64,000 nucleotides of DNA from Corynebacterium parakroppenstedtii (GCF_019754935.1 NZ_JAGSOA010000001.1:1426001-1490000), one strand, 5' to 3'. Positions 34,884 through 43,608 are shown, counted from the stretch's first letter. Numbers and translations: made by a program. The notes: a model not told the origin generated them from the letters alone.

Positions 34884-36482
34884 CTATTTCTTGTCGTCCT
34901 TGAGGGCGTGGCGGCCAGCTCCATTCTGGGAGTTGCCCTTACCATTGTTGCCCTTCTTCTGGCCACCGTTGTTCTTTGGTGCGCCGGGCTTCTGAGCACC
35001 GTTGTTCTTGGTCGCATTGCCCTTGCCAGAACCCTTACCAGCTTTAGCCTTGGCACTCGGTGCCTGAGGAGCGCTGTTCTTGGGGGCGCTGTTCTTGGGA
35101 GCGGACTTCTTTCCGTCTGACTTCTTAGCGTCCTTGGCCTTCTTCTCCGCCTGAGCCTTGACGTCCTTAGCTTCCTTCTTCAGGTCTTCAGCTTTATCCT
35201 GAGCGGCTTTCTTAACCTCGTCGGCCTTATCGTCGGCGCGGGAAGCAGCGTCCTTGGCATCAGCTTTAGCCTGCTCTGCCTCATCCGCGGCCCGGTCGGC
35301 AACGTCGGAAGCCGCAGCCTTAAGGTCTTCCGCCTTGTCTTTGGCGGCGTCCTTCAGCTCTTCAGCCTTGCTCTGGGCAGCTTTCTTAACGTCGTCGGTC
35401 TTCTCCTTGGCCTGGTCGGCCTTCTCAGCCGCCGCGGCCTGAGCGTCGTCCTTAGCTTCGGCGGCCTTCTCCTTGGCATCCTCCACTTTGTCCTCTTTGC
35501 TGTCGGCAGAGGAGTTCGACGTCGGGGTTTCCGTCTTGTACACCAAGCGGGGCTCGTCGTTGTTCTTCGGCGGTTCCGTCGATACGTTCTTGGAGGAACG
35601 AGACTTGTACGTTGCCCACCCGCCGGCAACGAGTGCAACGAACAGGACGATAAATAAAGGCTTCTTGCTGCGCTTCGTCTTCTTCCCAGCCGCTTGATCC
35701 AGTGAATCGGTCACGGAATCGGGCAGGCGATCGCTGACGGAATCAGGTAGGTTGTTCGACGCAGCGGCTGCAACATTGCTGGCGGTCTCTGCAGCTTTGC
35801 CCCGAACGTCGGACGCGGTGTCCTGGGCTTTTCCGGCGAACTCGCTCGCTTTGTCCGAAGCCTTGTCCGCGAACTCGCTGGCCTTATCAGTGGCCTTGTC
35901 CGCAAACGCTGCGGCCTTCTTCTGGAAAGCCTCAGCGCGCTTCTGAAGAGCATCAGCCTTCTTTGCGTTCTGCTTGCGGGCCTTGGAGGCCTTTTTATCC
36001 GCCTTCTTCTGAACTTTCTTAGCCTTCTTCTCTGCCTTGGCGCGGGCCTTATCTAACTTCTTTCCAGCTTTATCCGCTTTGTCGGATGCAAGGTCATAAG
36101 CGCGTTCGCTCTCTTCGCGGATGCGATCAACGACAGCCACGGCAGTGGGGTTTGCTGAAGCGCGCATCTGCTCCAGAGTGGACTTCTTCTTTGACATGGC
36201 TGAGTTCTCCTTGGATGAGCTTTCGGAGGACGCTTTCTTGTCCTTCTTCCCCTTAGCCTCGGAGGAATTATCGGAGGACGAATCGTTGGCGTTCTTATCT
36301 ACCTTACCGTTATCGCCCTGACCACGCGGTTTCCCGGGGTTAGATTCCCTCGCTTTTGCGTATTCAACGAGCCGCTCAACGGGATCGAAGTCGCGAGCTT
36401 CCTTATTCTCTTTTCGCTGTTTGCGGGCGTCGGAGAGGTTGCGTGCCGCGCGCAAAAACATGGTTGTGTCCGAGGAGTTCAT
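34884..36482 (-). CDS. Lys/Ala-rich coiled-coil membrane protein
   Basis: A 532-residue, highly charged protein. Residues 1-95 are polar, and 110-235 is a Lys/Ala/Asp coiled coil with repeated DKASEFADKA units. One helix (PLFIVLFVALVAGGWATYK, about 282-300) follows. Residues 330-470 are a second Ala/Lys/Asp heptad-like repeat, and the tail is Lys/Asn/Gly-rich. The composition resembles LEA-like or apolipoprotein-like repeats; the function is unknown. ATG 36482 has AAGGAAG upstream. An internal in-frame ATG at 36197 also has an excellent AAGGAG, so a shorter form is possible. Divergent from ppiA. Confidence 0.7.
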   Translation of the reverse strand: MNSSDTTMFLRAARNLSDARKQRKENKEARDFDPVERLVEYAKARESNPGKPRGQGDNGKVDKNANDSSSDNSSEAKGKKDKKASSESSSKENSAMSKKKSTLEQMRASANPTAVAVVDRIREESERAYDLASDKADKAGKKLDKARAKAEKKAKKVQKKADKKASKARKQNAKKADALQKRAEAFQKKAAAFADKATDKASEFADKASDKASEFAGKAQDTASDVRGKAAETASNVAAAASNNLPDSVSDRLPDSVTDSLDQAAGKKTKRSKKPLFIVLFVALVAGGWATYKSRSSKNVSTEPPKNNDEPRLVYKTETPTSNSSADSKEDKVEDAKEKAAEAKDDAQAAAAEKADQAKEKTDDVKKAAQSKAEELKDAAKDKAEDLKAAASDVADRAADEAEQAKADAKDAASRADDKADEVKKAAQDKAEDLKKEAKDVKAQAEKKAKDAKKSDGKKSAPKNSAPKNSAPQAPSAKAKAGKGSGKGNATKNNGAQKPGAPKNNGGQKKGNNGKGNSQNGAGRHALKDDKK

Positions 36483-36583
36483 GGTTCTTCCTTACCGGTT
36501 TCTTGGTTAGAGGCGGATCTTTATAACGTGTCTTTTACTACTGTAGTGGGGTGAGGGGGCGGTTCGTCTAGTAACTACGTACA

Positions 36584-37123
36584 ATGAGTGTCGTGAGTAC
36601 GCAGAAGACAGCAACCGCGATTTTGCACACTAATCGTGGCGATATTTCTATCGACCTCTTCGGTAATCATGCTCCCCAGACCGTCGATAATTTTGTCGGG
36701 TTGGCTAAGGGCACGAAGGATTACTCGGAGCGCAATGCTTCGGGTGGAGAAGAGGGCCCGTTCTACGATGGCGCAATTTTCCACCGCGTCATCGACGGTT
36801 TCATGATCCAGGGTGGGGATCCGACGGGAACAGGCCGTGGTGGTCCCGGTTACCGCTTTGGTGACGAATTCCACCCCGAACTGCAGTTTGACCGCCCGTA
36901 CTTGTTGGCCATGGCGAATGCTGGCCCGGGCACCAACGGTTCTCAGTTCTTCATCACCGTCGCCCCGACGCCGCACCTGAACAACCACCACACCATTTTT
37001 GGTGAGGTCACCGATGCGGATTCTCAGAAGGTCGTCGACACGATCGCGGAAACTAAGACGGATCGCTTCGATCGTCCCTTGGACGACATTGTGATTGATT
37101 CCGTGGAGATCGTCGAGAACTAG
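36584..37123 (+). CDS. ppiA: Peptidyl-prolyl cis-trans isomerase, cyclophilin type
   Basis: A 179-residue cytoplasmic cyclophilin: [39 protein letters not shown] and HTIFGEV carry the catalytic Arg, Gln, Phe and His residues of the family. No signal peptide. ATG 36584 or GTG 36593 can serve as start. Its position just before a rhomboid gene near gyrA is the common corynebacterial order. Confidence 0.93.
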   Translation: MSVVSTQKTATAILHTNRGDISIDLFGNHAPQTVDNFVGLAKGTKDYSERNASGGEEGPFYDGAIFHRVIDGFMIQGGDPTGTGRGGPGYRFGDEFHPELQFDRPYLLAMANAGPGTNGSQFFITVAPTPHLNNHHTIFGEVTDADSQKVVDTIAETKTDRFDRPLDDIVIDSVEIVEN

Positions 37124-37254
37124 TTCGAGCCGTCGGCTTTGTGTCGTCGGCGGTGTACTATCGCGACGACTAACGACGAGTAACGCGACGGCCGTGTCAG
37201 TGCGTGTAGCGTCTCGGTACGTGTACTGCGTTGGTACGTGTAACGTGTGATGAC

Positions 37255-38094
37255 GTGCTGACACGGACGATTCGCCAAACCCCTGTGACCTCGGGCGCGC
37301 TGATTGCCTGCATTGTTGTGTACCTGGTGACGGTTGTGCAATCCGGGTCCCTGGAAGGCAACACGCATGAGTCGTCCTTGGCGGCGTCGTGGTGGTTGTA
37401 TTTACCCGCGCTGACGCCCGACAACGAAGCTCTCCTCCGCGGGCTAACTTTCAGTTTTCTTCACTCCGGTGTGACGCACCTCCTGTTCAATGGGGTCATG
37501 CTGTGGGTGTTCGGGGTCGGTATTGAACGCACCTACGGTTCGCTGGCGATGGCGATCATTTTTGCAGGCACAAGCTACGGGTCGGCTGCCATGATCCAGT
37601 GGCGCGACCCACTGTCACTGACTGTGGGGGCATCGGGAGTGATTTATGGCCTGATGGCTGTTGCCGCAGGCATGTACGTGAACAATAAACCGCAAATGAG
37701 AGCTCTTATTGTCCTCATTGTGGTGAACTTGGGGTATTCATTAATAACTCCAGGCATCTCATTGTGGGGCCATATTGGGGGATTGTTGACGGGTGCACTG
37801 ATGGCCGTTGCGATCTACGGCGCTCACATCATGACGGGCGTTCGCGGGCCAGGCCACCGTGTAGGGCGGTTCGTCGCTGCTGGTCTAGGAACCGCTGGTA
37901 TGGCGCACGGTGCTGGCTCGATGTCGAGTGGCACCTCATTGCTCGGAGGTGCTGGAGGTGCCATGTGGGGTGGCTCCGGTGGATTGCAACGAAGGCTCCT
38001 TGCGCGGCTGTCCGCCTCGGTGGCTGTATTTGTGGTCGGGTGTGGAGCGATGGTGGTCTACCTCGCACAGGTTCATTCCGCTTTGGGGGCGTAA
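37255..38094 (+). CDS. Rhomboid family intramembrane serine protease
   Basis: A protein of about 279 residues with six main helices, GASGVIYG (catalytic Ser) and WGHIGG (catalytic His), the rhomboid dyad, and the HSGVTHLLFN block of helix 2. The longer frame begins with TTG at 37231; GTG 37255 is a reasonable start and neither has a clear ribosome site. GGTACGTGTA is repeated at 37216 and 37233. The C-terminal 60 residues are Gly/Ser/Met-rich and unlike the family core. Confidence 0.85.
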   Translation: MLTRTIRQTPVTSGALIACIVVYLVTVVQSGSLEGNTHESSLAASWWLYLPALTPDNEALLRGLTFSFLHSGVTHLLFNGVMLWVFGVGIERTYGSLAMAIIFAGTSYGSAAMIQWRDPLSLTVGASGVIYGLMAVAAGMYVNNKPQMRALIVLIVVNLGYSLITPGISLWGHIGGLLTGALMAVAIYGAHIMTGVRGPGHRVGRFVAAGLGTAGMAHGAGSMSSGTSLLGGAGGAMWGGSGGLQRRLLARLSASVAVFVVGCGAMVVYLAQVHSALGA

Positions 38095-38194
38095 GCGCGC
38101 TGGGCGTGTAACCGGGGGCATGACCGTGGGGGGATAATCGCTCGAATTGGGTGTATTTCCCGATGAAAATCGGCGTCTGGGCTACCAAAAGGCG

Positions 38195-38375
38195 GGGATG
38201 AGGTCTACAGTTGTTGTGTACAAGACGATGAGGAACCCGGTGAGAATCCGGGGCGGTCGCGCCACTGTGACTTCGTTAGCAGTCGGGTAGTACGCCTGGT
38301 CAACCTGGTCGTTCCAGGCAGGAACTATCCGAATATTGGATCCGCTGAGGTGAAAACCCCAGGTTGTGAGCATGC
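38195..38375 (+). promoter_or_regulatory. Cobalamin riboswitch
   Basis: It contains the conserved core GGTGAGAATCCGG followed by GGTCGCGCCACTGTGA, the hallmark of the adenosylcobalamin aptamer, flanked by matching P-stem sequences (AACCCGG, CAACCTGG, CCAGG). It lies 300 bases before cbtB. Boundaries are approximate. When cobalamin is abundant it would switch off cobalt transport. Confidence 0.9.
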
Positions 38376-38563
38376 TTAACGAAGCAGCCAGATACTCGCG
38401 TTTTGTATTTACTTTCTTTGTTACGCGTCATATCAAAAGGAGTTGCTGCTGTTGGCTGAACTATATTCTTTTCTCTTGTGAAAGTAGGCGGAGGTTAACT
38501 CACGCCCATCACAATTTCTCAAACTAGGAAAATTCTTTTCTTCTAGTGTTGTTACTCCATAAC

Positions 38564-38607
38564 GAAACGCCCAGGCAGGCGCGTGGTCTCGTATGCCAGG
38601 GCGTTTC
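38564..38607 (+). terminator. Hairpin between the cobalamin riboswitch and cbtB
   Basis: GAAACGCCC ... GGGCGTTTC pair across 26 bases and are followed by TTCACTTTC. This could be the conditional terminator of the riboswitch, or an upstream insulator. A strong run of T is absent. Confidence 0.5.
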
Positions 38608-38682
38608 TTCACTTTCATTGTTGAGGTCTACACTCGCGTAGGAATACGTATTGTTTATTTTCCGGAAGAGGAAGTGTTCATT

Positions 38683-38928
38683 ATGACCGATTCATCACTT
38701 CGTGCGGCCCAGCCCGCATCCCCATCGCGTTCGTCGGCACGTGCGCTTGCAGAAGCGATTGATGTCCCGTCATCATTTGTGTGGTTGTTCTCTGCACTGG
38801 TTATTGGCTTGTTGGTGTACTACTTCATTGGTATCGATCAGGGCGCTACCAGTGTCTTCGGTAATGACATGCACATCCACGAGTGGGTGCACGATTCCCG
38901 CCACTTCTTGGGATTCCCCTGCCATTAA
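38683..38928 (+). CDS. cbtB: CbtB, small subunit of the cobalt transporter
   Basis: An 81-residue protein with one helix (FVWLFSALVIGLLVYYFIGI) and the diagnostic His-rich end HEWVHDSRHFLGFPCH, a presumed metal-binding motif of CbtB. I chose ATG 38683 over the upstream extension to 38593. It acts with CbtA in cobalamin-regulated cobalt uptake. cbtA starts 54 bases downstream. Confidence 0.9.
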   Translation: MTDSSLRAAQPASPSRSSARALAEAIDVPSSFVWLFSALVIGLLVYYFIGIDQGATSVFGNDMHIHEWVHDSRHFLGFPCH

Positions 38929-38982
38929 TCTTCGCGTCGGTATCAGGTTTGACCTGGTGGACGCCCATATTTGGAGTTAAAA

Positions 38983-39837
38983 ATGGAACGCCAATTCGTT
39001 CTACGCTGCGGGGGCTTTGGTTTACTGGCCGGACTGTTGTCCTTCATCTTTGCCAGGTTGTGGGCAGAGCCCATCATCAGCCGGGCCATTGATTACGAGG
39101 AAGGGCGTGACGAGGCGCAAGATGCCCTCGATAAAGCCGCTGGTATTGCCACCGATGGTGGCGATGAAACCGAACTGTTCAGCCGCACAATTCAATCGAC
39201 CGTGGGTATCGGTACTGGCATGGTTCTCATGGGACTAGCGCTAGGTTTGCTGTACGCGGTTGTGTTCAGCTTGTACCTCCGGTACGCCAAGCCAACTAAC
39301 ATTCGTGGTGCGGCCATCGGTGTTGCAGCTGCAATGTTCGCCTGTCTCTACATCGTTCCCTGCTTAAAGTATCCGTCGAATCCGCCCGCTATCGGTAACC
39401 CGGACACAATTAAACAGCGCACGTGGCTCTTCCTCACGATGATTATCGTGTCTGTGATCGTCATGATTGGGGTTGTTTTCCTGCACAAGGCTTTGTCCGC
39501 GCGCATGGACTCATGGATTGCTTTCCTCATTTCGGCAGCCGTTTTTGCTGTCATCATGTACGCGTTTAGTCGGCTGCTCCCACCCCTAGGGCATTTGCAG
39601 GCTAGCGTCGACGAGTTTGGTCGGCATAATTCTGAGACACCTCGCCCGCTGACAGATCCGGACGGGAAGATCGTCTACCCAGGGTTCCCTGCAGATGATC
39701 TTTACTATTTCCGCGTCTATTCATTCATGGCCCAGTGCATCTTTTGGGGTGTGATCGGATTTGGTACCGCGTTGGTGTCCAAGAAGGCCATCCACAAAGC
39801 CGCTGTTCAGGCTGAGAAAGAAAAAGTCGCGGCCTAA
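38983..39837 (+). CDS. cbtA: CbtA, cobalt transporter integral membrane subunit
   Basis: A 284-residue protein with five or more helices, an N-terminal RCGGFGLLAGLLSFIFARLW segment and the family pattern around LKYPSNPPAIGNPDTIKQRT. ATG 38983 follows GGAG; a TTG at 38971 is less likely. It mediates cobalt import with CbtB under control of the upstream cobalamin riboswitch, supplying cobalt for B12. B12-dependent methylmalonyl-CoA metabolism fits the transcarboxylase operon at 44-47.8 kb. Confidence 0.88.
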   Translation: MERQFVLRCGGFGLLAGLLSFIFARLWAEPIISRAIDYEEGRDEAQDALDKAAGIATDGGDETELFSRTIQSTVGIGTGMVLMGLALGLLYAVVFSLYLRYAKPTNIRGAAIGVAAAMFACLYIVPCLKYPSNPPAIGNPDTIKQRTWLFLTMIIVSVIVMIGVVFLHKALSARMDSWIAFLISAAVFAVIMYAFSRLLPPLGHLQASVDEFGRHNSETPRPLTDPDGKIVYPGFPADDLYYFRVYSFMAQCIFWGVIGFGTALVSKKAIHKAAVQAEKEKVAA

Positions 39838-39983
39838 ATTCTGGCCCTACAACCGTTCGGCGTAGCTATGTAGTGCAATACGTAGCTACGCGTTGCCATA
39901 TTGGTGGACATATCGTGTGTGCCGGTAGATATCCGTGGGATCATCGGGATAGGTGAACTGTCTGTACCGACACCGGCTGACAC

Positions 39984-39999
39984 ACAACTAATTAGTTGT
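39984..39999. promoter_or_regulatory. Perfect 16-bp palindrome, operator-like
   Basis: ACAACTAATTAGTTGT is fully symmetric without a loop, so it is a DNA operator rather than an RNA hairpin. TetR and MarR family sites have this form. It lies between cbtA and the small-peptide gene, whose terminator is about 85 bases away; no regulator gene is adjacent. Confidence 0.5.
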
Positions 40000-40082
40000 C
40001 AACATAGCTTGCAGACAACCAACGAAGACCTTATTGTGAGAAGCAGCACCACCGTATGGTGGTGATGTAAGGAAATAAAAAA

Positions 40083-40114
40083 GTAGGCCACCGTGCGGCT
40101 ACACGTTGACCTAC
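40083..40114 (-). terminator. Intrinsic terminator of the 52-aa peptide gene
   Basis: On the minus strand GTAGGTCAACGTG-TAGC-CGCACGGTGGCCTAC folds with one mismatch and one G-U pair into a long stem, followed at once by TTTTTTATT. It lies 16 bases past the stop of the small peptide. Confidence 0.85.
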
Positions 40115-40130
40115 TCGGGGCAAACCCCTC

Positions 40131-40289
40131 TTAGCAGAGTTTCTCGATCAGATCGAGTAAAGCTGCTAAGTGGCCAGCCAAAGGCCCATATTTCAAAGCC
40201 AGGGCGAGGATCCGGACGATCACGGCCCTGGCTTTGCTTATGCCTTTCAGCCAGCCTTTACGGCCCCTGGGGATAGCTTTCCTATCCAT
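40131..40289 (-). CDS. 52-residue cationic amphipathic peptide (bacteriocin- or toxin-like), unknown family
   Basis: ATG 40289 is preceded by AAGGAGGTGAT, a perfect complement of the 16S rRNA 3' end, spaced seven bases. The peptide has 11 Lys/Arg and three Asp/Glu: a basic N terminus (RKAIPRGRKGWLKGISKARA), then a hydrophobic amphipathic stretch (VIVRILALALKYGPLAGHLA) and a short end with Cys52. It has no signal or leader with a Gly-Gly site. Two inverted repeats lie in the coding strand (12-bp arms 40194/40225; 8-bp arms 40130/40163), so the mRNA is strongly folded. An intrinsic terminator follows. The form resembles leaderless bacteriocins, lytic modulins or type I toxins; which one is not decidable. 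Confidence 0.7.
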   Translation of the reverse strand: MDRKAIPRGRKGWLKGISKARAVIVRILALALKYGPLAGHLAALLDLIEKLC

Positions 40290-40748
40290 ACCATCACCTC
40301 CTTCCGTTAAATTTGGAGGTCCCCTTCATCGCTGATAGGAGGCCCCACGTGCTTCACGCGGGACAGCCGCGCAGCAACGAAAGGGGGCTTGACATCACGT
40401 CAAGGCCGAAAGTAACCATAGCAAATTCGAACGCTCCATGGCCGGCCATGAGAAGTGGGGTTGAACAGCAATGAACACAGCGCACGTGTGTGCCCATACG
40501 CCTTCACACGCCCCACTAATCAGCTCGCTAACATGCGCTGAGCTGCGGTACGCCGAAGATCACTTTCCGTTCTTGGGGTGAAGGAATCTCACTGCACCCC
40601 TACGGGCCACGAGGCCGGCAACAAAGTTGTAGAGAGCACGCAGTGATTGAGTGACCATGCCACAATCACAATGTGCCAAGAAGGCAATGCGTTGCATTAA
40701 TGGAAAAGCCGCCTCGTGGTGGGACGATCTCAGTGGGATAATCTCAGC
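40290..40748. other. Leader and promoter region of the small peptide gene
   Basis: No convincing gene is seen. On the minus strand it has a possible -10 (TATGGT, 40416-40421) and the stem CTTGAC-GTGAT-GTCAAG, giving a 120-base leader for the peptide mRNA. Confidence 0.4.
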
Positions 40749-41357
40749 ATGAGGCGTTTTCATCGGCAGAGCCGCACCCCTATCCACGTGGTGCGGCTCA
40801 TCGTTGTCTCGGCACCGCTCGCGAGCGCGCATCTGCCGCGATTCGCGTCGTCAGAAGATGCAGTTCGGTGGGCAGATTATCGGCACACGCTGCGTCGTTA
40901 CGAGGAATTCAGTGATATTAACGACGCGGGTTCGTGTAAAGAAGACGCGGACGGCCCCACCCCTTCGCGCGTTTTCGTCGGCAACCCGGGCCCGTGGGAC
41001 GTGGGGGAGTGGGCGGGAAAGCCTTTGCCTCTCGTGTCGCCAATGAAGATTGCGCAGTGGAGGACAAACCCGGACTATGTCGGGCATGGTGGGGAATCCC
41101 TACGCACCTATATCGACCGCGTGGCGAAGTGGGCTGACGAGCTAGAACCAGGGGAGTACGTCACGGTCAGCGACCAATCCTTGGGGCGCGCACTACTCGT
41201 CCATGCCCTGGGCGCCCAGCCCGACGCCTTTTGGCGCTGCGATATTCCCCCCGAGTGGCAGATGCGATTCCACCGTCGGCACAGCGGGGACAAAGAAATG
41301 TGGACTCTTCGCGGCCTAGCACCCGTCGATCCGGCGTCGTCGGGAATGCTGCGATAA
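40749..41357 (+). CDS. Histidine-phosphatase-fold protein lacking catalytic histidines
   Basis: A 202-residue protein with the layout of the histidine phosphatase superfamily: strand HVVRLIVVSAPLASA, mid-helix GESLRTYIDRVAKWADE and late strand GEYVTVSDQSLGRALLVHALG. In active enzymes the first strand ends in RHG and the late one in SHG. Here they read VSAP and SDQS, so both catalytic His are absent. It is probably a pseudoenzyme. Similar proteins accompany CbtAB in actinobacteria, which fits its place after the cobalt genes. ATG 40749 is preferred to GTG 40716. Confidence 0.6.
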   Translation: MRRFHRQSRTPIHVVRLIVVSAPLASAHLPRFASSEDAVRWADYRHTLRRYEEFSDINDAGSCKEDADGPTPSRVFVGNPGPWDVGEWAGKPLPLVSPMKIAQWRTNPDYVGHGGESLRTYIDRVAKWADELEPGEYVTVSDQSLGRALLVHALGAQPDAFWRCDIPPEWQMRFHRRHSGDKEMWTLRGLAPVDPASSGMLR

Positions 41358-41397
41358 TGCTGCGATAAGGCGGTTAGGGCCCGTTAGGCAGTTGTGC

Positions 41398-41670
41398 TTA
41401 TTTCCACCCCATAGTCATTAAGAGCCCGACGACGAAAAGCCCGAAACCGATGGCGTAGTTCCATGCATTGAGGTTCTGCATGAACGGGATTTGCGGCCCA
41501 GCAATGTAGTTGACCACCAGCCATAAAAGTCCAGCAATGATGAAGCCGAACATGATGATGCGGTACCACAGCGGGGTGGACGCATTGTTGAGCTTGACGG
41601 GGGTACGGGTGGACGTCGATGACGACGCGGGCCTCGACTCTGAGGACTCAGTTACCTTTGACTTCGGCAT
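41398..41670 (-). CDS. crgA: Cell division protein CrgA
   Basis: A 90-residue protein: MPKSKVTE start, [16 protein letters not shown], two helices ([40 protein letters not shown]) and the GPQIPFM link, matching corynebacterial and mycobacterial CrgA. ATG 41670 with AAAGG upstream is correct; the longer frame to 41724 adds 18 spurious residues. CrgA joins the septal divisome with FtsQ, FtsI and Wag31 and belongs to the conserved gyrA-proximal region. Confidence 0.93.
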   Translation of the reverse strand: MPKSKVTESSESRPASSSTSTRTPVKLNNASTPLWYRIIMFGFIIAGLLWLVVNYIAGPQIPFMQNLNAWNYAIGFGLFVVGLLMTMGWK

Positions 41671-41931
41671 ATCAACCTTTCTGACTCCGCGTGGCAGTGC
41701 GTGAATGATGGTTTTGTCTGCCATGCAAGGTTAAGGGCAGCGCATACATCGGCGGTATGTGGCCCTGTTACACGATGTCGTGGACTCCGACATAACAGCT
41801 TTAGCGTCACCATAATACGGTAATGCTGGTGAAACCACTGACAGGGTGTCGGTAGGGCAAGTATTGAGGCCCCGGGCTAGTGAAATGAAGGCGAGATGTG
41901 AGGCCCCGCAACTCCATGGTTGTGCAGGCCT

Positions 41932-43608
41932 CTACCGCGAATGATCATCAATCGGCAGATGAATTTTTCTCACCGGCCCCCACACGGCAGCTGGTTCGTG
42001 GCCACGTATCCAGTTACGGACGTCGTCGGAGGATAGTGCTAGCAGGGCAATAATGGTCGCTGTTGTGAGAAGCAAGTTGTTGTGACCAGCTGCGATCATG
42101 CGCATTCCATTGCGATCAAGGATAGAAATCACGATGGCGATGGTGAGGAACAGCATCAGAGCATCACGCGCGTGCGTAAATCCGCCGAGCGTGAGCAGAA
42201 CCAGGATCAGGGTGCCCAACGTTAATAAGCCGACGTACCATTGCGTGGCGACGTAGGCGGTATGGTGGCTGAAGCCCATGTCCTGCAACGTTCCGGGGAT
42301 AAATCGATGCTGATCCGCTTTGTATAGCAGTACGACACTTTGCCACGCGACGACGAGGAATAGCATCCCCATGGACAACATCAGATTCGGTGGCCGCGGT
42401 GTACGCTGCGCATTTTTGGGACGTCGGGCAGCGCGTTCCTCATCGGAAATATCGTCGTCGTAGTGCGTAGATGCCCGGCCTGTGTAGCGGGTTCCGTTGA
42501 TTGTCGAGTCCACATTGTCCGAACCACGTGCCATGATCGGCTCAGCATCGTTGCTTTCCTCGTTGGTGGTTTCAGTTTCGGCTTTTTCCGGGACGTCGCT
42601 GGCGGTCTCAGTAATGTCCGACGGAGTGGTGGCTGCGGTGGTTTCCGACGGGGTGTCGCTCTCAGCGGTGGCTTCCTCGATCTCGTCGGGCAGTTCCTCG
42701 GGCGTTCCCTCCGCACTAGCGCTGTCGTTTACGGCAGAACAAGAGTGCAATCCGACCCGACTGACGTCGACAATGGGAAGATCCCCGTCAGTGTGTATTT
42801 TGTCGCCGCCGCCGTTGACATGGTGATAGCCCGTCGAGAAATCCTCAATCATGGATACCGAACTCTCGGGGACATAAGAACGAACGGTCGATACGACGTG
42901 GTCGCGTTCCCTATCGATATCGGCAGCAATGCGATGGGTTACTTGTAAGGTGAAAAAACTAACGCCGACGGCTGTGTCATAGCTGGCGGAACCGACCCAG
43001 TCCACGCGGTGGCCCCCTGGAAGAGGCCAGTCTTTAGGGCATCGCCAGAGCCGAATGTGGTGTCGTCGTGAGGGGGAACCATCCACTTCCTGCTGGTAGG
43101 CGAGGTCTTGCTCGCGATCGAAGAGGATAAGCGGACTCACCGGAGCCGCAGGATAGGACGCTCGAGTAATGGAGCTCCATACAATTTTTGCCGACGACCG
43201 AAACGTCACCGGGTCGGCCAACGTCCAGCCTGCTTCAGTCATCGAGCGGTGGAGCTGCTCGGCAGTGCCGTCGAACGCGATATTAACCGGATCACCCAGT
43301 AATCCATCCGAAGTCCGAGTGCGTCCGATGAAGTAATTGGGGACGTAAATTCGCGTCAAAATTCGGTGAAGCCGGGGGAGGGTGAGATAAGCAATTACGC
43401 CCCACGCAGGGATGATTAACAGCAAACGAAAATCTAAAACAAAGCTAAGTTTGAAGTATTCTCCCGCTAACCAAATGGCAGCTAAGCCTGCGAGCAGGAA
43501 AAATGTGTTATCGATCCGCTTCTCCCGCGGTGTGCGGGAAGACAACTTGCGCAACGACGTCAAATCACTGGCATGCGACCACATCGACGACAAAGATGGC
43601 ATAGCCAT
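41932..43608 (-). CDS. LssY-C domain membrane protein
   Basis: A 558-residue protein. It has two N-terminal helices (residues about 35-80) and a soluble LssY C-terminal-type domain (about 90-275): DPVNIAFDGTAEQLHRSMTEAGWTLADP, then LFDREQDLAYQQEVDGSPSRRHHIRLW. A long acidic, Thr/Glu-rich linker (about 300-400) follows, then three to four C-terminal helices. Function unknown; the domain is common in actinobacterial membrane proteins. The ATG at 43608 starts MAMPS; the second ATG could also serve. Confidence 0.75.
   Translation of the reverse strand: MAMPSLSSMWSHASDLTSLRKLSSRTPREKRIDNTFFLLAGLAAIWLAGEYFKLSFVLDFRLLLIIPAWGVIAYLTLPRLHRILTRIYVPNYFIGRTRTSDGLLGDPVNIAFDGTAEQLHRSMTEAGWTLADPVTFRSSAKIVWSSITRASYPAAPVSPLILFDREQDLAYQQEVDGSPSRRHHIRLWRCPKDWPLPGGHRVDWVGSASYDTAVGVSFFTLQVTHRIAADIDRERDHVVSTVRSYVPESSVSMIEDFSTGYHHVNGGGDKIHTDGDLPIVDVSRVGLHSCSAVNDSASAEGTPEELPDEIEEATAESDTPSETTAATTPSDITETASDVPEKAETETTNEESNDAEPIMARGSDNVDSTINGTRYTGRASTHYDDDISDEERAARRPKNAQRTPRPPNLMLSMGMLFLVVAWQSVVLLYKADQHRFIPGTLQDMGFSHHTAYVATQWYVGLLTLGTLILVLLTLGGFTHARDALMLFLTIAIVISILDRNGMRMIAAGHNNLLLTTATIIALLALSSDDVRNWIRGHEPAAVWGPVRKIHLPIDDHSR

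Noticed and set aside
37216..37242. Repeated GGTACGTGTA before the rhomboid gene
   Set aside because: Two 10-base copies in a low-complexity GTGTA-rich stretch; too little to call a regulatory site.
40349..40474. 41-codon plus-strand frame with GTG start and AGGAGG upstream, antisense to the small-peptide leader
   Set aside because: The ribosome site is attractive but the sequence has no hydrophobic or coding pattern, and it overlaps the likely promoter of the peptide gene; left as unresolved chance.
40560..40832. 90-codon minus-strand frame before the histidine-phosphatase-like gene
   Set aside because: Overlaps that gene's 5' end, has no clear ribosome site, and its composition is not protein-like.
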